A stretch of DNA of 15,750 nt from Bacteroidales bacterium (GTDB taxonomy: Bacteria > Bacteroidota > Bacteroidia > Bacteroidales > Muribaculaceae): the NCBI GenBank assembly GCA_004554255.1, contig SFNC01000040.1, forward strand, positions 1 to 15,750, given 5' to 3'. The notes beneath the pieces are model-generated. The model ran no database searches. It had not been told where the DNA came from and saw only the letters and a list, made by a program, of their open reading frames with translations. The position numbers and the translations under genes are program-made. How positions within the stretch are numbered: position 1 is the first letter of the stretch; each line of letters starts with the position of its first letter. Of this stretch, positions 1 through 6,382 are shown in pieces.

Positions 1-81
1 GAAATTATAATAAAAGTGTTAAATTTACGGCATGAAAACCAGTGAAGCATTTTGGCAGTTCTTACCCGAGGGGTTACAATG

Positions 82-120
82 AAAATAACGATGCACCGGA
101 AGCCCGACACATCGTTTTTA
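82..120 (-). terminator. Probable intrinsic terminator of rpmH
   Basis: A hairpin with 7-bp outer arms (AACGATG at 87-93 with CATCGTT at 110-116) and a short CGG/CCG inner helix begins about 20 bases past the rpmH stop. Read on the minus strand, the second arm runs into a U-rich stretch (TTATTTT). On the plus strand the same hairpin is followed by TTTTT, so it could also work in the other direction. The internal loop makes it weaker than the other terminators in the window. Confidence 0.6.
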
Positions 121-138
121 GTTTCATCGCAAATAGAA

Positions 139-294
139 TTACTTTCCGGCGATAGAGCAAGAAACTGTCAGGCGGGCACGGCCTTTAGCACGACGACGAG
201 CCAGAACTTTGCGGCCATCGGCGGTAGACATACGCTCACGGAATCCGTGTTTGTTAACTCTTTTGCGGTTAGAAGGTTGGAATGTACGTTTCAT
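139..294 (-). CDS. rpmH: 50S ribosomal protein L34
   Basis: This gene encodes 51 residues of the small, very basic L34 protein of the large ribosomal subunit. The N-terminus MKRTFQPSNRKRVNKHGFR is the family hallmark, followed by ERMSTADGRKVLARRRAKGR, which matches the conserved L34 core. The start is the ATG at 294-292, preceded by an A-rich leader with a weak purine stretch (AAAGAG). The last residues after the conserved LTVS (CSIAGK) differ from the DEY-type tail I recall from Bacteroides. The gene stands alone, with its own promoter (338-369) upstream and a terminator (82-120) downstream. Identification is secure; only the divergent C-terminal tail is unusual. Confidence 0.96.
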   Translation of the reverse strand: MKRTFQPSNRKRVNKHGFRERMSTADGRKVLARRRAKGRARLTVSCSIAGK

Positions 295-337
295 CTCTTT
301 ATTTTGTTTTTTTGTTTATTATTCACAATTCGGAATG

Positions 338-369
338 CAAAGTTACGAAATTCTTTTTTAATACACAAA
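338..369 (-). promoter_or_regulatory. Bacteroidota-type promoter of rpmH
   Basis: On the minus strand, TTTG (369-366) is followed after exactly 20 bases by TAACTTTG (345-338). This fits the Bacteroidota primary sigma factor consensus (TTTG at -33, TAnnTTTG at -7). Transcription would start near 333, leaving a leader of about 40 A-rich bases before the rpmH ATG at 294. Confidence 0.85.
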
Positions 370-388
370 TCTTTTTCATCCCATTATC

Positions 389-404
389 ATCTAACAAGTT
401 AGAT
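389..404. repeat. 16-base perfect dyad upstream of the rpmH promoter
   Basis: ATCTAAC-AA-GTTAGAT is a perfect 7-bp inverted repeat with a 2-base centre. It lies between the end of the DUF2130 gene and the -33 element of rpmH, with its near edge 20 bases from that element. The 2-base centre is too small for a good RNA loop and there is no U-run, so an operator-like protein site is more plausible than a terminator. Chance is also possible in this AT-rich spacer. Confidence 0.35.
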
Positions 405-409
405 TTACA

Positions 410-1798
410 TTAAAATTCGGTATTTTTGCTGTCTTCGATCTTCTTTTTTACCGAGGGGGCTCCATAGGTGAGGTGCTTTACCGTCAAGCGATCGCCGGCG
501 ACGTGGTCGGCATTCAGCAGTTTTTGCTCCGAAGCCTCAAAATTGGACTTGATTTCACGGAGGTTGGCTATCTGCTTTTCAAGGGCTTCTATCGCCTTGT
601 CAATGCCGTCGTACGCTTTCTTAAACTTGGCCTGCGCAGCATTTACATTCTTAGAGAACTCCTCGCGGAATTTGTTGATATTGGACTCAAATCGCGAAAA
701 ATCAGCGTTATACGACTGTGCCTGAGCTAATTGCTGCATCAGACCCATCTTTTCCATGAATCCTTTGCGCGACGCCTGCGTTATCAGCCTCAGCACGGGC
801 ATGAAAAACTGCGGCCTGATAACCATCATTTTGGGAAATACATGGCTTTTGTCAACTATACCGTTATTGTACAGCTCGCTGTCCTGCTCGAGCATTGACA
901 CCAGTACCGCATATTCGCATTTTTTCCGCGTGCGGTCCTTGTCAAGCTTTGCCAGAAAGTCATCGTTGCGGTGCTTGGCGGCCGTCGCGTCGGACTCGTT
1001 CTTCATCTCGAACATTATAGACACATACTCCTGACCGTCAACGTAGTCACGGAACACGAAATCGCCCTTTGTACCCTCTATCACAGTGTTGTCCTTTCCG
1101 AAATATGCCTCGGGGAACAACCCCATGGCGCGGGCCTGCTCGAAAATCATGGCGCAATGCTGCTCCAGGCTCTCGCCCACCATCTTTGTCGACAACCGCA
1201 GCTTAAAATCCTTTAGGCGGTCTATCTCCTCCTGTTTGCTCTGCAACAGCACCTTATGCTGCTCGGCCAGCTGCAGTTCGCGGGTTTCGGCAAGGTTCTT
1301 CTGCAGTTCCAGCTTTCCTTTAAGCTCCACAAGCTCTTTTTCCTTCTGTTGCAAAGATGCCTGTCCGGCGGCGCGTTCTTCCAGGACCTTTGTCTTTATA
1401 TCCGCATCCTTGGCGGCCAGTTTAGAGTTGAGAACGCTTATCTCCCGATCCTTTTTGGCTACCGCCTCAGCCTGCTCGCGCGCCTTTTCGCCTTCCAGCT
1501 TCAGCAACTCGCTCCGTTTGATCGCTTCAAAGCCTGAAATCTCTCCTTTCAGGCGCATTATCTCGTTTTGCAAGGCCGAGACATCGTTATCCTTCTCAGC
1601 CAATCGCTTATCAAAGTCCTTCTCGAGTTCAAGTTTTAATTTATCCTCGTTCAACTTTGAATGCTGTCGCATTTCCTCAGCGCGTCGCTCCATCTCGGCA
1701 TTAAACTCCTTACCCCTGACTTGCTCAAGGATAGCTGCATAGACCGAATCGTCAACCTGAAAAGCTGTGTTGCACTTAGGGCAGATTATTTCTTTCAT
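410..1798 (-). CDS. DUF2130 domain protein, nuclease-like with long coiled coil
   Basis: 462 residues. The N-terminus carries a single C6-P-K-C9 knuckle, as in a half zinc ribbon. It is followed by a long charged coiled coil (about residues 35-200, rich in E, K, L and A) and then a globular DUF2130 region (about 205-345). That region contains GESLEQH (208-214), KGDFVF around D246 and FEMKNE around E264 and K266. The spacing of D246 and E264-x-K266 between hydrophobic strands resembles the PD-(D/E)XK nuclease core. A second coiled coil fills about 365-430. No signal peptide is seen, so it is probably cytoplasmic. Family membership is confident; nuclease activity is an inference from the motif. 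It has its own promoter just upstream, and the start at 1798 lies about 17 bases from the expected transcription start. Confidence 0.88.
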   Translation of the reverse strand: MKEIICPKCNTAFQVDDSVYAAILEQVRGKEFNAEMERRAEEMRQHSKLNEDKLKLELEKDFDKRLAEKDNDVSALQNEIMRLKGEISGFEAIKRSELLKLEGEKAREQAEAVAKKDREISVLNSKLAAKDADIKTKVLEERAAGQASLQQKEKELVELKGKLELQKNLAETRELQLAEQHKVLLQSKQEEIDRLKDFKLRLSTKMVGESLEQHCAMIFEQARAMGLFPEAYFGKDNTVIEGTKGDFVFRDYVDGQEYVSIMFEMKNESDATAAKHRNDDFLAKLDKDRTRKKCEYAVLVSMLEQDSELYNNGIVDKSHVFPKMMVIRPQFFMPVLRLITQASRKGFMEKMGLMQQLAQAQSYNADFSRFESNINKFREEFSKNVNAAQAKFKKAYDGIDKAIEALEKQIANLREIKSNFEASEQKLLNADHVAGDRLTVKHLTYGAPSVKKKIEDSKNTEF

Positions 1799-1819
1799 TG
1801 ATTATGATCATTAGGACTA

Positions 1820-1851
1820 CAAATTTAATAAAAACGGCCGCATCCGCCAAA
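1820..1851 (-). promoter_or_regulatory. Promoter of the DUF2130 gene
   Basis: TTTG (1851-1848), a 20-base spacer and TAAATTTG (1827-1820) on the minus strand match the Bacteroidota consensus exactly. The predicted start near 1815 gives a very short leader before the ATG at 1798. The upstream transcript ends at the terminator at 1873-1916, so this gene is an independent unit. Confidence 0.85.
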
Positions 1852-1872
1852 TATTGTCACTATTATAAATGC

Positions 1873-1916
1873 AAAACCGGCAAACACGGTGCGCTCGCAC
1901 CGTACTTGCCGGTTTT
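1873..1916 (-). terminator. Strong intrinsic terminator after the OmpA remnant
   Basis: The outer arms AAAACCGGCAA (1873-1883) and TTGCCGGTTTT (1906-1916) pair over 11 bp. They enclose an inner ACGGTGC/GCACCGT helix with a tiny loop. T-runs flank both sides, so it can work in both directions. It begins 22 bases after the stop of the OmpA-domain fragment and ends the nnr - DUF4831 - ompA-remnant transcript. Confidence 0.85.
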
Positions 1917-1938
1917 TGCTGATTATATGTCGTTAATG

Positions 1939-2220
1939 TCACTTATCGCTATCCGACGGAGCATGGTCAATCAGGTCCATAAACCGGTCAAGCTTAGGCG
2001 TTATTATGATTTCCGTGCGGCGGTTCAGCTGGCGTCCGTCGGGAGTGTCGTTGGTGGAAACGGGATTATACTCTCCGCGGCCGCCGGCGGTAAGCCGGGA
2101 CGGATTAACACCGAATTTGTCCTGCAGGCACTGTACCACCGAGGATGCGCGCAATGCGCTCAAATCCCAGTTGTTGCGGATATTGGGGAACGGGGTCTTA
2201 GTATTTATTGTAACTAACAC
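1939..2220 (-). pseudogene. 5'-truncated OmpA/MotB-domain remnant
   Basis: An open frame of 93 codons with a GTG at 2220-2218 encodes only the C-terminal two-thirds of an OmpA-like peptidoglycan-binding domain. The visible part runs from NNWDLSALRASSVVQCL through FGVNPSRLTAGGRGEYNPV to the closing GRQLNRRTEIIITPKLD, the typical Bacteroidales pattern. The first strand and helix of the domain, the signal peptide and the usual coiled-coil N-terminus are absent. The DUF4831 stop codon lies just 17 bases upstream, and the in-frame codon at 2232-2230 is TAG. The remaining frame has no internal stop and keeps its terminator, which suggests a fairly recent deletion. It could still be translated as a small cytoplasmic fragment, but it cannot be a normal outer-membrane protein. 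Confidence 0.72.
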
Positions 2221-2237
2221 GCAATTAATCTATTGGT

Positions 2238-3338
2238 TCATTTGCTTACCGCTGTCCCGGAGGCTAATTTCACTATCGCTCCGGTTATCGGCGAGAACTC
2301 GGCCGACCCCTGGGCATTCTTTTTGGTAAACCATGACGGGTCTACCCCGAATACCATTCCCAACTGAGCGATGTCGTAATCTTCCGAGGCTATAACCTTG
2401 CCGTTAAACTTCAGGGCTACAGTTCCACTGCCGGGAATATTGTAAGCCAGACCGCCCTTGGGGAAGTTTTTGGGCTGCCCTTTTTCATTTTCAGGCAGCT
2501 TTCCGCGCTCCAGCACCTTATAGTCAAGCGTCAGCGGCATTCCCGTAAGGTCGTTTACGTCAACTATTCCGTCTATCGGCGAGATACGCGCAATCACAAT
2601 ATCAGTCGAATCATTCTCTCCGGGGACAAATGTGACAGTGCGCACATCAGTAAATGTCTGCGTTGTGCCCATAAACATGGCTGTCAGAGCCGCTTCCTGG
2701 GCGTTGAGATTATCCAGGGCAACCTGTATCGCTCCACCGTCGGGAGGCATATTCTCCACATTGCCGCTGATAAGGTCGTTACGCTGCTCGCGCAACTCGA
2801 AAATCCGCTGAGCAGTAAGCTCGGCCTTTTTGGACTGCGACGAGGCACGGGTTATGTCAAGCGTAAGGGCATGACGCGCCGCATCTGTCTCCAGCACGGA
2901 CGGCCCTATCGGGTTTGCCTTCGGCAGTGACGGCTGCTCCGGGAATGTCACATTGTCCAGATTTAAAGCCAGTGGCACCTCGGCCTCGTCAAGCAGCATC
3001 GTTGCTCCGCTTCCGGCCTTGAACTGCGCGGCATAGCGCTTTTCCGGGTCTGCGACACCTCGTGGAGTTATATTTATGCTCTTTATCTTTACTGTGTTCT
3101 GCTGAGTGGTAACAGCTCCGGTCATACCCAGGTGGCGTTTCGCGTAATTGGCGAAATCACCGGGTTTCCGGACGGTATGCTCGGTCTCTATCGTTATGTC
3201 GAATACCGTCTTGGGCAGCGAATAGATAATGGCATATTCATTCAGCTTGTCTGCCGTAAGGCGCTGTGTTGTCTGGCCCGATACCATAAACGGAACTAAC
3301 AAAGCGCATAACACAACAGTTAATATCTTGTGTTTCAT
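2238..3338 (-). CDS. DUF4831 family secreted protein
   Basis: 366 residues from the ATG at 3338-3336. That start gives a clean signal peptide (MKHKILTVVLCALLVPF, cleavage probably after VSG at about residue 21). An upstream in-frame start would add 24 unrelated residues ahead of the signal and overlap the nnr gene. The mature part begins with LTADKLNEYAIIYSLPKT, followed by KPGDFANYAKRHLG, which is the conserved opening of DUF4831. The function of this family is unknown; the signal implies periplasm or outer envelope. It starts 23 bases after the nnr stop and has no promoter of its own that I can see, so it is probably co-transcribed with nnr. Confidence 0.85.
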   Translation of the reverse strand: MKHKILTVVLCALLVPFMVSGQTTQRLTADKLNEYAIIYSLPKTVFDITIETEHTVRKPGDFANYAKRHLGMTGAVTTQQNTVKIKSINITPRGVADPEKRYAAQFKAGSGATMLLDEAEVPLALNLDNVTFPEQPSLPKANPIGPSVLETDAARHALTLDITRASSQSKKAELTAQRIFELREQRNDLISGNVENMPPDGGAIQVALDNLNAQEAALTAMFMGTTQTFTDVRTVTFVPGENDSTDIVIARISPIDGIVDVNDLTGMPLTLDYKVLERGKLPENEKGQPKNFPKGGLAYNIPGSGTVALKFNGKVIASEDYDIAQLGMVFGVDPSWFTKKNAQGSAEFSPITGAIVKLASGTAVSK

Positions 3339-3361
3339 ACTGTTATATATTTTGAATTTTG

Positions 3362-4909
3362 TCACAACTTGGACTCGTTGCTGAGGTTTCTGATAGCCAC
3401 CCCCACACAATTAGCTATATCCATGGCCGTTGTTCCGTACTCGCCATTCTGCGCGCCGGCAAGCTCTCCGGCCACACCGTGTACGTACGCCGCTATGAAC
3501 ACCGCTTTTTCCGGTTTGTAACCCTGTGCTATAAAGGACGTTATAATACCCGTAAGCACATCGCCGCTTCCGGGAGTTGCCATGGCGGGACAGCCCGAGG
3601 AGTTGAAGAACACCTTACCGTCCGGACGTACTATTGCAGTAAATCTTCCCTTCAGGACAATTATCACCTTGTGGAATTTAGACACCTCAAGTGCGCGCTT
3701 AAGGCGGGCTTCGTCACCGTTATGCTCACCGAAAATGCGGTCGAATTCACCGGCGTGCGGCGTCAATACCGACAATACCGGCAAATAATTCAGCAACAGC
3801 GGGCGCTGGGCTATGCAATTCAGCGCGTCTGCATCAAGAACAACCGTCTTGGACGAGGCGTTTCGCGACTTCAGCATCGCCTCCAGGGCATCGATAGTCG
3901 GCGTCTCGGTTCCGATACCGGGGCCTACGCCCAAAGCCTCGCAGTCCGCCACATCCGCCAGCGAGGTTATGCAGTCGCTGCCGCTATCGCCCTTAAACAT
4001 GGCACACGGCACTGTGCTCTGAATCACCGGCATACCCGTACCGGCACTTTTCACCGTTACCTTTCCGGCTCCGGAACGCAGGGCACCCATCGCCGCAAGG
4101 CAGGCCGCGCCATACATGCCATAAGAGCCGGCGGCGATTACAGCATTGCCGTAATCCGCTTTGCTGCTGAAGGTTTTACGGCGAGGCAGATACCGCGTCA
4201 CCGTGCTTTTCCGCACCAGATAAAAAGTATAAGGCGCCTGGCTCATGGCCTTATGGCTGACACCGATGTCCAGCACTTTCCACTCGCCCACAACATTAGC
4301 GTTGTCCGAGAGCATGAACGACATTCGCGGAGCTGTCAGCGCCAATGTCAAGGTGGCATGTATCATATTCTCGCGCGAATTGTCATTGTTCCAGTCCGAC
4401 AGAAGACCCGACGGCATGTCTATGGCTACGATTGCAGCGCCGCTCTGGTTCAACTGCTGGATAATCACCTGGAACGACCGCGGCAGCACGCCGGTAAGTC
4501 CGTTGCCGAACAATCCGTCTATCACAAGAGAGTCCGCATCCGGTTCGGGCCACTGAAAAGGTTCCTGTCCGGTAATCTCCTTGAATGCAACCGCTCCGGC
4601 ACAGCTTTCCAGCAGTCTGTCGCGGCAGATTCGGCACTCCGGAGTGAGCCTGTTGCCTCGGATATTGAACAGATAAACCTCCGGACGATAGCCCTGTTGC
4701 GCCAGATTACGGGCGGCACACAGCGCGTCGGCGCCATTGTTTCCCCATCCGGCAAAAACGAGCAGGCGCTTGCCGGGCATCCATCGTGCCGAAATCTCGG
4801 CGGCGACAGCCTCGCCCGAATTCTCTATCAGATCCAGAGTGGTGATGTCCTCGGTAGCAAGAGTCTGTTTCTCCAGCCGGGCTATCTCTTCATTAGAAAA
4901 TATCTTCAT
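3362..4909 (-). CDS. nnr: Bifunctional NAD(P)H-hydrate epimerase / ADP-dependent dehydratase
   Basis: 515 residues from the ATG at 4909-4907. A longer in-frame start at 4999 is less likely because it lies upstream of the promoter. The N-terminal YjeF-type epimerase domain (about 1-215) carries GWGNNGADAL (54-63), VIDGLFGNGL (129-138) and AIDMPSG (162-168). The C-terminal ribokinase-like dehydratase domain (about 225-510) carries GVGPGIGT (327-334), DADALN (359-364), TPHAGEF (383-389) and PGSGDVLTG (446-454), with D450 as the expected catalytic residue. The enzyme repairs damaged hydrated NADH and NADPH: the epimerase interconverts R and S forms and the dehydratase restores the cofactor at the expense of ADP. 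It is cytoplasmic. A promoter lies at 4969-5000, and DUF4831 follows 23 bases downstream. Confidence 0.95.
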   Translation of the reverse strand: MKIFSNEEIARLEKQTLATEDITTLDLIENSGEAVAAEISARWMPGKRLLVFAGWGNNGADALCAARNLAQQGYRPEVYLFNIRGNRLTPECRICRDRLLESCAGAVAFKEITGQEPFQWPEPDADSLVIDGLFGNGLTGVLPRSFQVIIQQLNQSGAAIVAIDMPSGLLSDWNNDNSRENMIHATLTLALTAPRMSFMLSDNANVVGEWKVLDIGVSHKAMSQAPYTFYLVRKSTVTRYLPRRKTFSSKADYGNAVIAAGSYGMYGAACLAAMGALRSGAGKVTVKSAGTGMPVIQSTVPCAMFKGDSGSDCITSLADVADCEALGVGPGIGTETPTIDALEAMLKSRNASSKTVVLDADALNCIAQRPLLLNYLPVLSVLTPHAGEFDRIFGEHNGDEARLKRALEVSKFHKVIIVLKGRFTAIVRPDGKVFFNSSGCPAMATPGSGDVLTGIITSFIAQGYKPEKAVFIAAYVHGVAGELAGAQNGEYGTTAMDIANCVGVAIRNLSNESKL

Positions 4910-4968
4910 TTCTATCTTGGTAGATTCGTGTATTTTTGTATCGGGAACAGCGTATCTGTTCCAAAAGG

Positions 4969-5000
4969 CAAAGTTAGCAAAAATACGCCAATCCCGCAAG
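4969..5000 (-). promoter_or_regulatory. Promoter of the nnr - DUF4831 unit
   Basis: TAACTTTG (4976-4969) is a perfect -7 box. Exactly 20 bases upstream lies CTTG (5000-4997), one mismatch from TTTG. It sits between the btuF stop (5026) and the nnr ATG (4909), predicting a leader of about 55 bases and expression of nnr independent of vitamin B12. Confidence 0.75.
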
Positions 5001-5025
5001 ATTTAGACCCCGTTTTAGACTCTTA

Positions 5026-6171
5026 TTACTCAAGGTGGCGGTAATATTTTGGCGTATATCCGGCAGGGACGAGCTCGGGATGCAGTATGCTTATAATATC
5101 CTGCAGAACTACATCGGGGCTTACCGCTCCGCTCTCATAATAATCGTTTCCTCCGGCGGCATTTACACGCAAGTTATTGGTGTATACCCTGGAATTGCCA
5201 ACAGGCGCCGTCACGGCAAACTTCGGCATTGAATTCTTCAGCTGGTCCATTGTCGTGAAATTTCCGGCATTCAGCCAGAAATCGGCCTTGGTGGCCTTCA
5301 GGAATACCTCCTCCATATCCACTGCCACCGAGGTGTTTCCGCGGATGTTGTCATAGATATACCGGCCGCCGGCATCTTTGATTAGTGTCGCCACATAACT
5401 GTCCACGGGCGGAACCGTCCAGCTGTCTCCGTATGGCGCGTTAACCATTACGGACGGGCGCGACACGCGGGCGTCGGTAACAATTTGACACAGAGAGTCA
5501 TAGCGCGATGCCGTACGGGCAAGCAGTTCATCGGCCTCCTGACGGCGCCCCGTAATCTCTCCTATTACCCGCAGCCACTCCACTTTTCCCAAGGGAGATT
5601 CTTCCAGATAATCACCTATATAAATATACGGTATGGACATTTCATCCAGTTTTCCTGTCATGGACGAGGCTCCGTTCACGCCATACAGCAGAACAATATC
5701 CGGATTCGCCGCCATAATGTTCTCGTAATTCATATTCCCGTCATAGCCCACATCAAGAATCTCGGCCTTGCGGGCTACCAGGCCCGGGCTGTTAAGGTAG
5801 TCAACTCCGGAGACACCGACAATCAGTCCGGCCAGGCCTAATTTCTCAAGCATGGCGACATGCGTGGACGACATGCACACTATCCTGCGGACCGGGCCCT
5901 TGATAATCTGGCCGTCGTACCCGGCCGGCGCCTCCCCACCCTCGCCGAGGACCAGCAGACGCGTAACCACACTGTCGGCGCCCTGCCACGGCGATTTCAC
6001 CGTTATCTGACGCAGCGTGCTGTCGCCGGTAACGACAAATCCGCTGGCATAGCGGGGCGAATAAACTGTGTCGCAGAGAATTATATCGGACTCGCCCTTG
6101 CCGCTGCGACAAGATATAGCAGCGCAAACAAGCGACAATAAAACACTGACTATAAACAGATTACCCTTCAT
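5026..6171 (-). CDS. BtuF-type periplasmic substrate-binding lipoprotein (probable cobalamin uptake)
   Basis: 381 residues. The N-terminus is a lipoprotein signal (LLSLVCAAIS then C21), so the mature protein should be lipid-anchored. The region from about 93 to 365 resembles the type III substrate-binding fold (Peripla_BP_2, the BtuF/FhuD class). It includes PVRRIVCMSSTHVAMLEKLG (93-112), IVGVSGVDYL (117-126), an IMAANPDIVLLYG strand (152-164) and a GEITGRRQEADELL helix (204-217) in the usual order. The cobalamin riboswitch upstream (6383-6626) makes corrinoid the likely ligand; this is inferred from context, because the fold also serves siderophores. No permease or ATPase gene (btuC, btuD) and no btuB adjoins it; the next gene is nnr with its own promoter. 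The start codon lies inside a short inverted repeat. Confidence 0.85.
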   Translation of the reverse strand: MKGNLFIVSVLLSLVCAAISCRSGKGESDIILCDTVYSPRYASGFVVTGDSTLRQITVKSPWQGADSVVTRLLVLGEGGEAPAGYDGQIIKGPVRRIVCMSSTHVAMLEKLGLAGLIVGVSGVDYLNSPGLVARKAEILDVGYDGNMNYENIMAANPDIVLLYGVNGASSMTGKLDEMSIPYIYIGDYLEESPLGKVEWLRVIGEITGRRQEADELLARTASRYDSLCQIVTDARVSRPSVMVNAPYGDSWTVPPVDSYVATLIKDAGGRYIYDNIRGNTSVAVDMEEVFLKATKADFWLNAGNFTTMDQLKNSMPKFAVTAPVGNSRVYTNNLRVNAAGGNDYYESGAVSPDVVLQDIISILHPELVPAGYTPKYYRHLE

Positions 6172-6193
6172 AAGCGCTAAGACCGATGCTTAT
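6170..6193 (-). promoter_or_regulatory. Inverted repeat covering the btuF start codon
   Basis: ATAAGC (6193-6188) can pair with GCTTAT (6175-6170) across 12 bases on the btuF mRNA. The second arm takes in the first two bases of the ATG at 6171-6169. A 6-bp helix with a 12-base loop is weak alone, but it lies directly after the stable 12-bp hairpin at 6196-6227. No good Shine-Dalgarno sequence is visible, which is common in this phylum. Confidence 0.3.
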
Positions 6194-6195
6194 TT

Positions 6196-6227
6196 CCGGA
6201 CTCCCACACTGTGACGTGGGAGTCCGG
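6196..6227 (-). repeat. Perfect 12-bp hairpin between the riboswitch terminator and btuF
   Basis: CCGGACTCCCAC (6196-6207) and GTGGGAGTCCGG (6216-6227) form an uninterrupted 12-bp stem with an 8-base loop, ending 25 bases before the btuF ATG. Neither strand has a T-run after it, so it is not a standard intrinsic terminator. It is in the transcribed leader. It may be a second regulatory layer, an mRNA stabiliser, or a dispersed palindromic element. Confidence 0.6.
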
Positions 6228-6262
6228 TAACAAGACGGCAGAAAAAATAGAAATTTCACATT

Positions 6263-6298
6263 AAAAAATCCCGTATACGCACAAGCGCAAACGGGATT
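6263..6298 (-). terminator. Riboswitch expression-platform terminator
   Basis: On the minus strand AATCCCGT (6298-6291) pairs with ACGGGATT (6274-6267). An inner TGCGC/GCGTA helix with a TTGT loop continues the stem, and the stem is followed by six T residues (6268-6263, overlapping the end of the arm). It lies 85 bases past the aptamer and 92 bases before btuF, as expected for control by premature termination when B12 is bound. TACGGGA in its second arm is repeated upstream at 6366-6360, which could serve as the antiterminator strand. Confidence 0.8.
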
Positions 6299-6382
6299 AT
6301 ATAGAAACTAACCGATACTATAAAAATAGTCACGGATAAAGTTATTGACGTGCCCATAGTCCCGTAGGCTCAGTAATATACG

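Noticed and set aside
1..50. Possible start of another minus-strand gene (ATG at 50-48 open to the edge)
   Set aside because: Only 16 codons are visible, with AT-rich low-information content and no promoter or family motif.
52..402. Plus-strand frame of 116 codons near the left edge
   Set aside because: It is antisense to rpmH and its promoter; L34 on the minus strand explains the sequence.
3339..3410. N-terminal extension of the DUF4831 protein (24 residues)
   Set aside because: It would put unrelated residues before a clear signal peptide and overlap the nnr stop; the start at 3338 is better.
5002..5014. 13-base match tttagaccccgtt also present at 15716-15728
   Set aside because: A 13-base repeat is near chance expectation in a window of this size, and the flanks do not match, so there is no sign of an attachment site or mobile element.
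3359..5044. Long plus-strand open frame of 561 codons
   Set aside because: It lies antisense over the well-supported nnr gene, has no recognisable domain, and has the His/Arg/Gln-rich composition typical of a shadow frame.
6172..6382. An additional small gene in the leader between aptamer and btuF
   Set aside because: The leader is explained by terminator and hairpin structures; no frame with a plausible start and composition was seen.
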